A stretch of DNA of 5,573 nt from JACPNK01 sp964479745 (GCA_964479745.1 CAYZNJ010000045.1:1-5573); one strand, 5' to 3'; positions 1 through 5,518 are shown, counted from the stretch's first letter. Made by a program: numbers and translations. The notes: generated from the sequence alone by a model not told the origin.

Positions 1-10
1 CCACGTCTCC
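1..10 (-). tRNA. Possible 5' tip of a tRNA-Ser gene, cut by the window edge
   Basis: Read on the minus strand, the first ten bases are GGAGACGTGG. This matches the usual beginning of a bacterial tRNA-Ser: a seven-base acceptor strand GGAGACG, U at position 8, then GG. The rest of the tRNA would lie beyond position 1, so neither the D-arm nor the matching 3' acceptor strand can be checked. Ten bases are weak evidence and could match by chance. Confidence 0.22.
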
Positions 11-145
11 GCCAACCCAACGGGATTGCGATTTGTATTTGTGCTCGTTTCGCTGTGCGTAATCAAATTGGGAACAAACCTCTGCACGAGCTGTTATGCG
101 TCCCCTCCAAAATCCTTTGAATTTTATGGAATTTTATCATATTTT
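11..145. other. Intergenic stretch with no supported gene
   Basis: Several frames on both strands stay open across this stretch, including plus frame 2, which is open from the edge to a TAA at 197-199. None has a credible start or a recognisable protein motif, and simultaneous openness in several frames is not coding evidence. It contains a short inverted pair, GCTCGT at 43-48 and ACGAGC at 86-91. Just downstream of comF it is AT-rich, with ATTTTAT repeated at 121-127 and 131-137. I see no stem followed by a T-run that would terminate comF. Confidence 0.5.
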
Positions 146-895
146 TTAGCCTTTGGCAACGACCAAGCCGATTACTTTTTTAGCGCCGGCTTCTTTTAAA
201 ACCTTAGCGCATTCGTTAAGAGTTGAACCGGTGGTGGTAACGTCGTCCACTAAAACTATTGTTTTGTCTTCAACTTTATCCGGCCGGATGCAGGCAAATA
301 TGCCTTTCGTATTTTTTACTCTTTCTTCTTTGTTTTTAATTTCCGCTTGAGGTTTTCTTTTTTTTAACCGGACCAATGCTTCCGAGCTTGCTTCAACATT
401 CAAGGCTTGAGCCAGTTCCCGGGCCATTAATTCTGATTGGTTGTAAGAGCGCCAGTTAAATCTTAAGCGGTGAATCGGAACCGGAAGCATTAAGATCTGC
501 TCCCGATAATTCTCCACGAACTGGTCTCTTTGTTTTTCCTTTAGGAATTTTAACAAAAGACGGCTTAGCGGTAATTTTAAGGAGCGAATAAATTTGTATT
601 TGAAAGCCCAGAGAATTTTTTTAACAAGCGGGTTGCTGTAGTTGGCGGCGGCCCAAAGATAGTCCAGCGAGTTTTCTTTTCGGCAGAAAGGACAGGTTTC
701 GCCGTTTAAAGTGCGGGAGGAGCAAAAAGCGCACTCAAACGCAATTTTGAGTTTAATTTTCTCAAAACAGGAGCGGCAGATCCAGTCTTCTTCGTCACTT
801 TCGCGTTTAAGAGAAGTTTCGTTGCATCCCAGACATCGGATAGGGAAGATAAGATCAAGGAAGAGTTTCGTTATTGATAACTCGTTTAGTTTCAT
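146..895 (-). CDS. comF: ComF family double zinc ribbon / phosphoribosyltransferase protein
   Basis: This 249-residue protein has the ComF architecture at full length. An N-terminal double zinc ribbon carries four CxxC pairs: Cys21/24, Cys40/43, Cys55/58 and Cys68/71. A type I phosphoribosyltransferase-like domain follows, with the family motif near residues 138-153 (LPVPIHRLRFNWRSYNQ, where many members have RGFNQ) and the PRPP-binding loop VLVDDVTTTGST at about 214-225. ComF proteins are cytoplasmic and are needed for transformation in Bacillus and Haemophilus; the exact biochemical role is not settled, and many organisms with comF have not been shown to take up DNA. The ATG start at 895 gives the typical lead-in LFLDLIFPIRCLGC. 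No Shine-Dalgarno is visible upstream. The gene is divergent from pilM across a 119-base gap, and the shared location supports a link to the pilus. Family assignment is firm; the role in DNA uptake is inferred. Confidence 0.93.
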   Translation of the reverse strand: MKLNELSITKLFLDLIFPIRCLGCNETSLKRESDEEDWICRSCFEKIKLKIAFECAFCSSRTLNGETCPFCRKENSLDYLWAAANYSNPLVKKILWAFKYKFIRSLKLPLSRLLLKFLKEKQRDQFVENYREQILMLPVPIHRLRFNWRSYNQSELMARELAQALNVEASSEALVRLKKRKPQAEIKNKEERVKNTKGIFACIRPDKVEDKTIVLVDDVTTTGSTLNECAKVLKEAGAKKVIGLVVAKG

Positions 896-905
896 TTTGT
901 TTTTG

Positions 906-914
906 TGGTATACT
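906..914 (+). promoter_or_regulatory. Candidate extended -10 promoter for pilM
   Basis: TGGTATACT contains a near-consensus -10 hexamer (TATACT, 909-914) preceded by TGn, the extended -10 form, which can compensate for a poor -35. The best -35 candidates (about 885-891) match weakly. Transcription would begin near 921, which is the first base of the left arm of the adjacent repeat. On the opposite strand TATACC (912-907) is a weaker possible -10 for comF, giving an almost leaderless comF mRNA. Confidence 0.5.
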
Positions 915-920
915 GAATTT

Positions 921-1011
921 AGTTTACAGTTTTCAGCTTCTAGCTTTCAGTCCTAGCTTCCAGTGGGCTTTCTTTCCAACTAGAAACTAGCAACTAGAAA
1001 CTAGCAACTAG
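921..1011 (+). repeat. Heptad inverted-repeat element, copy 1 (upstream of pilM)
   Basis: The left arm, 921-963, is built of mostly 7-base units: AGTTTAC, AGTTTTC, AGCTTCT, AGCTTTC, a 6-base AGTCCT, then AGCTTCC and AG. A short pyrimidine-rich loop follows. The right arm, 980-1011, is CTAGAAA, CTAGCAA, CTAGAAA, CTAGCAA, CTAG. The arms are roughly reverse complementary, so the transcript could fold into a long imperfect hairpin. The 33 bases 978-1010 are identical to 2171-2203 in copy 2, and the loop and the sequence back to the -10 are also similar. The element ends three bases before the pilM start codon. Confidence 0.85.
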
Positions 1012-1014
1012 ATT

Positions 1015-2112
1015 TTGAACCTGCCTTTTTTTGGAAAATTTTTCTCTCAAGGGACATTGGGAATTGACATCGGTACGGCTTCGATCAAAGCAGTTGAACT
1101 TTCTCAAGAAAGCGGACGTTTTAAGTTGCTCAATTATGGGTTTTTTCAACTGGAAAATCAAGAAGACGCTTTGGAGATTAAACAGCAGACAACCAAACTT
1201 CCGGATCAGGATATCGTCTGGGGGATGAAAGAACTGATTAAGCAGTCAAAAGTTAAAAGTAGAAATGTCGTTGCTTCAATTCCTTCATTCTCCACTTTCT
1301 CAACGGTGATCTCTCTGCCGTATTTGTCTGAAAGGGACTTAGCCAAAACAATTCCTTTTGAGGCCAAAAAGTACATACCCATTCCTATAGATGAAGTTGT
1401 TATTGATTGGTCAATTATAAATCTGGCTGATATTGAGGCCACGAACATTCAGCAAGAACCTTCCAAGTTTGGGGTTGCGCCGATAGTTGAAGTTTTTCTG
1501 GCGGCTGTACCCAGGCGTGAAACCGAAAGATATAAAAACATTATGAACGCTGCCGGTTTGAATTTAGTTGCTCTTGAACTGGAAAACATTGCGTTGATAC
1601 GCTCACTGATAGGCAACGACCTTAGTCCGGTGGCGATTGTCAATATCGGCGGCCGCAGTACCTCTATTTTGGTAGTGGATCGCGGGTTTGAAAGAATCAG
1701 CCATAACTATGAAATTGGCGGTTTTGAAATTACCAAGTCTATTGCCAGATCAATGGGGGTGAATCTTTCCCGCGCCGAAGAATTTAAGAGAACCATAGGA
1801 CTAAAGCCGGAAAGCACCAGGGTGGTCGGGGAGGCCATGACTTCACTTCTTGATATGATGGTTTTTGAGACAAAAAAGACAATCTCAACCTATGAAAACT
1901 CTAAAAATGTCAAAATCCCCAAGGTTATACTGGTGGGCGGAGTTGCTAACATGCCTAATTTTTCGGATTATTTCAAAAGCAAGATTGGTCTTGATGTTGC
2001 AATCGGCAACCCTTTTGCCAGAGTTGTTTATCCAAAAGAGCTTGCCAAAATGATTCCTGAACTCGGACCGGCTTTTGCTATTGCCGCGGGTTTGGCTATG
2101 AGGGAAGTATAG
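1015..2112 (+). CDS. pilM: PilM, actin-like type IV pilus assembly ATPase
   Basis: This 365-residue cytoplasmic protein belongs to the PilM/FtsA-like actin fold family. It binds ATP and, in characterised systems, grips the cytoplasmic N-terminus of PilN, linking the membrane platform to the motor. Visible motifs are phosphate-1, LGIDIGTASIKAVEL at 15-29; phosphate-2, VAIVNIGGRSTSILVVDRG at 206-224; and the adenosine motif VILVGGVANMP at 304-314. The C-terminus GPAFAIAAGLAMR (351-363) is typical of PilM. In phosphate-2 the usual Asp is Asn210. The start is TTG at 1015: an in-frame TAG at 1009-1011, part of the repeat, rules out a longer protein, and the next Met (residue 71) would remove phosphate-1. 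There is no Shine-Dalgarno upstream. The gene leads the plus-strand pilus cluster, with its own probable promoter at 906-914. Confidence 0.95.
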   Translation: MNLPFFGKFFSQGTLGIDIGTASIKAVELSQESGRFKLLNYGFFQLENQEDALEIKQQTTKLPDQDIVWGMKELIKQSKVKSRNVVASIPSFSTFSTVISLPYLSERDLAKTIPFEAKKYIPIPIDEVVIDWSIINLADIEATNIQQEPSKFGVAPIVEVFLAAVPRRETERYKNIMNAAGLNLVALELENIALIRSLIGNDLSPVAIVNIGGRSTSILVVDRGFERISHNYEIGGFEITKSIARSMGVNLSRAEEFKRTIGLKPESTRVVGEAMTSLLDMMVFETKKTISTYENSKNVKIPKVILVGGVANMPNFSDYFKSKIGLDVAIGNPFARVVYPKELAKMIPELGPAFAIAAGLAMREV

Positions 2113-2120
2113 GGTATAAT
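2092..2120 (+). promoter_or_regulatory. Candidate sigma-70-type promoter for pilN
   Basis: A perfect -10 TATAAT lies at 2115-2120, three bases after the pilM stop. A partial -35, TTGGCT, lies at 2092-2097 inside the end of pilM, with a 17-base spacer. Transcription would start near 2127, the first base of the left arm of repeat copy 2, the same geometry as at pilM. pilN-pilO-orf could thus be transcribed independently of pilM as well as by read-through. Confidence 0.55.
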
Positions 2121-2126
2121 GAGTTA

Positions 2127-2203
2127 AGTTTATAGTTTTCAGGTTCTAGCTTCTAGTGGATTTTATTTCTAACTAGAAACTAGCAACTAGAAACTAGCAA
2201 CTA
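2127..2203 (+). repeat. Heptad inverted-repeat element, copy 2 (upstream of pilN)
   Basis: The left arm, 2127-2156, is AGTTTAT, AGTTTTC, AGGTTCT, AGCTTCT, AG. After a 16-base T-rich loop, the right arm, 2173-2203, is CTAGAAA, CTAGCAA, CTAGAAA, CTAGCAA, CTA. Aligned by hand, about 23 of 30 left-arm positions are complementary to the right arm. The 33 bases 2171-2203 match copy 1 exactly, and the similarity also covers the loop, left arm and upstream -10. Copy 1 has about two extra units in its left arm. The right arm ends five bases before the pilN GTG. Confidence 0.85.
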
Positions 2204-2208
2204 TATTT

Positions 2209-2775
2209 GTGAATCAAGGAGGGACAATTCAACTTCTCCCGGAAACCAGAAGGAAACTGGATATAAAAATTCCCGGGGAAAACAGGCCGCTCTATTGGGG
2301 TTTGTGTTTTTTAGGTTTAATGCTTTTGATTTTTATCGGCCTAAAAACATATGCTTCTATTTTGACCAACGATTTGACAGATCTCAACAGCCAAGCTCTT
2401 GAGCTTGAAAAAAAGAGAGACAGGGATTTTGAAAAAAATCTCTTAGTTTTGAAAAAAAGATTTTCTTCTGCGGAAGCTTTAATCGGCAACCATATCGTTT
2501 GGTCCAACGCTTTGGCCAAAATTCAAAGCTTAACGCCTCCACAAAGCCAGATGGATACTCTTTTTGCCGATACGCAAGCGACTAAAATGGAACTCAAGGG
2601 ACGGGCTTCAAACTATACCGTTATCGCCCAGCAAATTGCCAGTTTTCTTTCCGACGAAGCCATAACTGATATTGACCTGAACAAAGTCACCAGTCTCTCA
2701 ACTGGTCTGTTGGAATACGAAATGAAAATCATTTTTGATAAAAACAAGCTTTTACTTAATAAGGAAAATAAATGA
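2209..2775 (+). CDS. pilN: PilN, type IV pilus inner-membrane platform protein
   Basis: This 188-residue protein has the PilN layout: a short cytoplasmic N-terminus with TIQLLPETRRKL (residues 6-17), matching the INLLP-type segment by which PilN binds PilM; one transmembrane helix at about 27-47; a charged coiled coil at about 53-88; and a C-terminal domain expected to have the ferredoxin-like fold. PilN pairs with PilO in the membrane and passes information between PilM, the motor and the pilus. The start is GTG at 2209; an in-frame TAG at 2188-2190 in the repeat limits alternatives. Unusually, the only Shine-Dalgarno-like sequence (AAGGAGGG, 2216-2223) lies just after this GTG, so ATT at 2227, giving IQLLPETRRK, is a possible alternative start. 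The stop overlaps the pilO start. Assignment rests on layout, the QLLP motif and gene order, because PilN sequences diverge quickly. Confidence 0.88.
   Translation: MNQGGTIQLLPETRRKLDIKIPGENRPLYWGLCFLGLMLLIFIGLKTYASILTNDLTDLNSQALELEKKRDRDFEKNLLVLKKRFSSAEALIGNHIVWSNALAKIQSLTPPQSQMDTLFADTQATKMELKGRASNYTVIAQQIASFLSDEAITDIDLNKVTSLSTGLLEYEMKIIFDKNKLLLNKENK
2761..2765 (+). promoter_or_regulatory. Shine-Dalgarno for pilO, inside the end of pilN
   Basis: AAGGA lies six bases before the pilO ATG at 2772. It is the only gene in the window with a normally placed ribosome binding site. Together with the ATGA overlap (2772-2775) it suggests that pilO is translated in step with pilN, which would help keep the two partners in balance. 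Confidence 0.6.
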
Positions 2776-3305
2776 TGGATTACAAAAAACTAATTGGCGC
2801 CGGCTTTGTGGCCTTGGGCATAATCCTAATTCCGCTTTTAGTTTTGCCGCAGTATAATCTGATTTCAGCCACCAAAGAAGCCGTTAATGCCCGACAGGCA
2901 GGTATAAGCAAGAAGCAGGCTTTACTCGTCAAGATAACGGACCTCAAAAATAAAGTGAGCGAAAGACGGGCCGATGTTGATAAGCTTGCCACTGTTCTTC
3001 CGCAAACCAAAAAAACCCAAGATGTGATCGTTAACCTTGAAGAAATTGCCAAAGAAACCGGTGTTAATCTTAAAACTGTAAAAACCGCCAAAATAGAAGG
3101 GCTGAAGGGTGCCGACTCCAAAATTATGCAGATTGAGATCAACAGCAGCAGCCAATATAAATCAGTTTTTGATTTTATAAGGTTGGCGGAGAAAAACTTA
3201 AGGGTTTTAGATTTGCAGGAGTTTACTATTTCTTTGGATTCTTCTTCGAATATACCCGGAGGCCTGAATTTTGCCGCCAAGATATATACTTATTTTGTAG
3301 AATAA
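2772..3305 (+). CDS. pilO: PilO, type IV pilus inner-membrane platform protein
   Basis: This 177-residue protein has the PilO architecture: a short N-terminus, one transmembrane helix at about 8-27, a coiled coil at about 34-75, and the segment LPQTKKTQDVIVNLEEIAKETGVNL (76-100), which is typical where the coiled coil meets the ferredoxin-like domain. The C-terminal domain (about 98-176) alternates short beta-like and helical segments, with IMQIEINSSSQYKSVFDFIRLAEKNLRVLDL at 118-148. PilO dimerises with PilN and helps join the motor complex to the pilus. The start is ATG at 2772, overlapping the pilN stop by four bases and preceded by AAGGA; a second ATG follows immediately in frame. The downstream small membrane protein begins 12 bases after its stop. 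The family call is strong from architecture and position. Confidence 0.92.
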   Translation: MMDYKKLIGAGFVALGIILIPLLVLPQYNLISATKEAVNARQAGISKKQALLVKITDLKNKVSERRADVDKLATVLPQTKKTQDVIVNLEEIAKETGVNLKTVKTAKIEGLKGADSKIMQIEINSSSQYKSVFDFIRLAEKNLRVLDLQEFTISLDSSSNIPGGLNFAAKIYTYFVE

Positions 3306-3317
3306 ATTTAAATAACT

Positions 3318-3608
3318 ATGGCAGAGACAAACAAATCTAAACCCGCCAGTTCTGAAAATCTTTTTATCGGCCTGATTATATTTTTGGGTTTGGTGATTGC
3401 TTATGTTTTATACTCCGGTTCGACGCCTGCGGTTATTGATCTCTCGCTTCAGCCGTCGGTTAAAGAAAATTTTGCTCCGGAGATTGAAAATCTCTCTTTA
3501 GACTTTTCCATTTTTGACCGCATTCTTTTCAAACAGCTGAAAATTTTCGGCGTTATTCCGGTCAAACCCGGTCAAACCGGCAGGGACAATCCTTTCGCAC
3601 CGTTCTAA
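3318..3608 (+). CDS. Small single-pass membrane protein in the PilP position
   Basis: I do not recognise a named family with confidence. The 96-residue product has a polar N-terminus, one transmembrane helix at about 15-32 (LFIGLIIFLGLVIAYVLY) and a roughly 60-residue tail that should face outside the membrane, ending in VKPGQTGRDNPFAPF. It lacks a lipoprotein signal (no lipobox Cys) and is much shorter than PilP of diderm bacteria. It lies between pilO and pilB, where PilP or another pilus accessory would be expected, so a structural role beside PilN-PilO is the best inference. The PGxxGRxNPFxPF ending looks like a short binding motif; related endings may occur in other CPR pilus clusters, but that needs a search. 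The start is ATG at 3318, 12 bases after the pilO stop, with no Shine-Dalgarno in the AT-rich gap. Confidence 0.82.
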   Translation: MAETNKSKPASSENLFIGLIIFLGLVIAYVLYSGSTPAVIDLSLQPSVKENFAPEIENLSLDFSIFDRILFKQLKIFGVIPVKPGQTGRDNPFAPF

Positions 3609-3609
3609 C

Positions 3610-3682
3610 AGTTTCTAGTTTTCAGCTTCTAGTTTCTAGAATTTTAACTAGCAACTAGCAACTAGCAACTAGCAACTAGCAA
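3610..3682 (+). repeat. Heptad inverted-repeat element, copy 3 (upstream of pilB)
   Basis: The left arm, 3610-3639, is AGTTTCT, AGTTTTC, AGCTTCT, AGTTTCT, AG. The loop is only eight bases (3640-3647). The right arm, 3648-3682, is five perfect tandem copies of CTAGCAA, without the CTAGAAA alternation seen in copies 1 and 2. About 23 of 30 left-arm positions are complementary to the right arm. No -10 hexamer lies at the matching distance upstream, so this copy appears to lack the promoter part. It starts two bases after the preceding stop and ends two bases before the pilB TTG. Confidence 0.85.
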
Positions 3683-3684
3683 AG

Positions 3685-5454
3685 TTGCCAATTAAAATAC
3701 CACAAACTCTTGCCGCTGAACTGGTAAAAAAGAAAGTGCTTTCGCCGGAAAATGCCGAAACTTTTGCCAAACAGGCTCAAGATCAAAACAAGGATTTCGG
3801 CAGAGTTCTGATTGAGCAAAAAGTTGTCAGCGAAGACGATTTGCTCCAGCTTAAAGCAGAAGTGTACAAACTGCCGGTTTTAGATTTGGTGAAGTCTAAA
3901 ACTGAAATTGATTTTGAACTTTCCAAAATAATATCAGAAGACATCATCAACTTTTATCAAATCATACCTTTTGCTAAAACAGACTCTGTCTTGAAAGTCG
4001 GTATTTTAAACCCCGAAGACATTGACGCTCTTGAGGCTCTGAAGTTCATCGGCGAAGACAGGGGACTGAGCTTAGAAAGGTTTCTGATAAGCTACAGGGA
4101 CTTTGATAAGCTTTTCCAAAGTTATTCTTCTATTATTACCCAAGTGGGCGAGGCTCTTGGGCCGGTTGATGATGTCGGGCAGAAAATAAAACTGGAGATA
4201 CCTAAAACCGGTTCCTTAGAGCAGATTACAGCTGATTCGCCGGTTACCAAGGTAGTTGCTATTATCGTTAAGCATGCTGTTGACAACAAGGCTTCGGATA
4301 TTCACATAGAACCGATGGAGAGCAACATCAGAGTTCGTTTTAGGATAGACGGCATCCTGCAGGCGACTCTCTCTCTGCCGAAAAACATTTTGTCGGCAAT
4401 AGTCACCAGAATAAAAATCTTGTCAGAAATGAAAATTGACGAGACCCGCCTGCCTCAAGACGGCCGGTTCAGCACTTATCTTGACCGCAAGATTGACTTT
4501 AGGGTTTCTTCTTTGCCGACTCGCCATGGCGAAAAGGTAGTAATGCGCATTTTGGACCCTTTGGTCGGCAACATTGACCTGCCTGATTTGGGTTTGTTCG
4601 GCCGTTCTCTTGAGTTGGTTTTGAAAAATATTGAAAAACCTTTTGGCGAGATTTTAATTACCGGCCCGACGGGTTCGGGAAAAAGCACCACTCTTTACTC
4701 AATTTTACGCAAATATAATAATGAAGGAATAAATATCATCACGCTGGAAGATCCGATAGAATATTTTTTAGAGGGCATTAACCAATCTCAGATTCATGAA
4801 GAAATCGGCTACACTTTTGCCAGCGGGTTGCGTCATATTTTAAGGCAAGACCCAGATGTCATCATGGTGGGTGAAATTAGAGACCGGGAAACGGCCAGTT
4901 TGGCCACTAACGCCGCTTTGACCGGCCATGTTGTTCTTTCAACCCTTCACACGAATGATTCTGTCGGAGTTATTCCGCGGTTGATAGATATGGGAGTGGA
5001 GAAATACCTTATCGCGCCGACGGTTAATTTGGCCATTGCTCAAAGGCTTTTGAGGAAATTATGTAAAAAGTGTAAAATTAAAGTCAAGGCCAATGCGGGA
5101 GAGAAAAAAATTATTGATCAGGCGATAAAAAAAATGACAGCGGCCTATAAAAAAGATCTGCCCGAGAATGCAGATAGTATTTTCAAACCAAGTGAAAGCG
5201 GCTGCGAGGAATGCGGCGGCAAATCTTACAAAGGCAGAATCGCGATTCTTGAAGTTCTGGAAATGACCGACCAGCTTGAGCAGATAATTTTGGGTCAGAT
5301 TTCGGAAGCGAAGATACGAGCAGAAGGAGTCAGGCAAGGGATGATTTCAATGTTTGAGGACGGCATTATCAAAGTTTTGCAGGGCATTACCTCGCTTGAA
5401 GAACTTTTGACGGTGGCGCAAGAGCAACAAGCGACAGAAGAAATTCAGCAGTAA
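3685..5454 (+). CDS. pilB: PilB, type IV pilus extension ATPase (GspE/PilB family)
   Basis: This 589-residue cytoplasmic hexameric ATPase powers pilin polymerisation. An N-terminal MshEN/GspE-N-like region spans about 1-150 (from LAAELVKKKVLSPENA), followed by a linker and the secretion ATPase core. Core motifs include ASDIHIEP (203-210), RFRIDG (218-223), Walker A GPTGSGKST (327-335), the Asp box ITLEDPIEY (352-360), Walker B with RQDPDVIMVGEIRD (387-400) and the His box GHVVLSTLHT (414-423). A zinc site is formed by Cys460/Cys463 and Cys507/Cys510. The zinc site and the long N-terminal domain favour PilB/GspE over the shorter retraction ATPase PilT. All key residues are present and the length is normal. 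The start is TTG at 3685; an in-frame TAG at 3670-3672 leaves only four codons upstream. No Shine-Dalgarno is visible. The gene follows repeat copy 3. Confidence 0.96.
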   Translation: MPIKIPQTLAAELVKKKVLSPENAETFAKQAQDQNKDFGRVLIEQKVVSEDDLLQLKAEVYKLPVLDLVKSKTEIDFELSKIISEDIINFYQIIPFAKTDSVLKVGILNPEDIDALEALKFIGEDRGLSLERFLISYRDFDKLFQSYSSIITQVGEALGPVDDVGQKIKLEIPKTGSLEQITADSPVTKVVAIIVKHAVDNKASDIHIEPMESNIRVRFRIDGILQATLSLPKNILSAIVTRIKILSEMKIDETRLPQDGRFSTYLDRKIDFRVSSLPTRHGEKVVMRILDPLVGNIDLPDLGLFGRSLELVLKNIEKPFGEILITGPTGSGKSTTLYSILRKYNNEGINIITLEDPIEYFLEGINQSQIHEEIGYTFASGLRHILRQDPDVIMVGEIRDRETASLATNAALTGHVVLSTLHTNDSVGVIPRLIDMGVEKYLIAPTVNLAIAQRLLRKLCKKCKIKVKANAGEKKIIDQAIKKMTAAYKKDLPENADSIFKPSESGCEECGGKSYKGRIAILEVLEMTDQLEQIILGQISEAKIRAEGVRQGMISMFEDGIIKVLQGITSLEELLTVAQEQQATEEIQQ

Positions 5455-5496
5455 TTTTACAAGAAGCTTCGCCAACATTACTTTTTCCGAACGCTT

Positions 5497-5518
5497 GTGT
5501 TTGTCCAGCGACAAACAC
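5497..5518. repeat. Perfect 9-base stem-loop after pilB
   Basis: GTGTTTGTC (5497-5505), loop CAGC, then GACAAACAC (5510-5518) form a perfect hairpin 42 bases after the pilB stop. No T-run follows on the plus strand, and none follows on the minus strand, so it is not a standard intrinsic terminator. It could be an mRNA 3' stabilising stem, a Rho-associated stem or a protein-binding palindrome. Confidence 0.5.

Noticed and set aside
120..145. Intrinsic terminator for comF on the minus strand
   Set aside because: The stretch is AT-rich with short ATTTTAT repeats, but no GC-containing stem precedes a T-run in the comF direction.
1..199. Plus-strand frame open from the edge to a TAA at 197-199, and a minus-strand frame open across 1-120
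   Set aside because: Both lack a plausible start, overlap each other or comF, and give no family motif; several frames are open at once here.
2773..2775. Recoding of TGA as glycine, as in Gracilibacteria and Absconditabacteria
   Set aside because: TGA does not occur inside any of the six genes, and at the end of pilN it overlaps the pilO start in the normal ATGA arrangement. The standard code explains everything.
2780..3280. 166-residue minus-strand open frame opposite pilO
   Set aside because: It lies wholly antisense to a well-supported pilO, shows no recognisable domain, and its openness follows from the AT-rich codon pattern of the real gene.
3558..3577. Tandem 10-base duplication CCGGTCAAAC in the small membrane protein gene
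   Set aside because: A recent 10-base duplication would shift the frame, yet the tail after it (GRDNPFAPF) looks like an intact motif, so it is more likely a coincidence of PVKPGQTG codons.
3648..3682. CTAGCAA tandem array as a CRISPR array
   Set aside because: The units are 7 bases, head to tail, with no unique spacers and no cas genes nearby.
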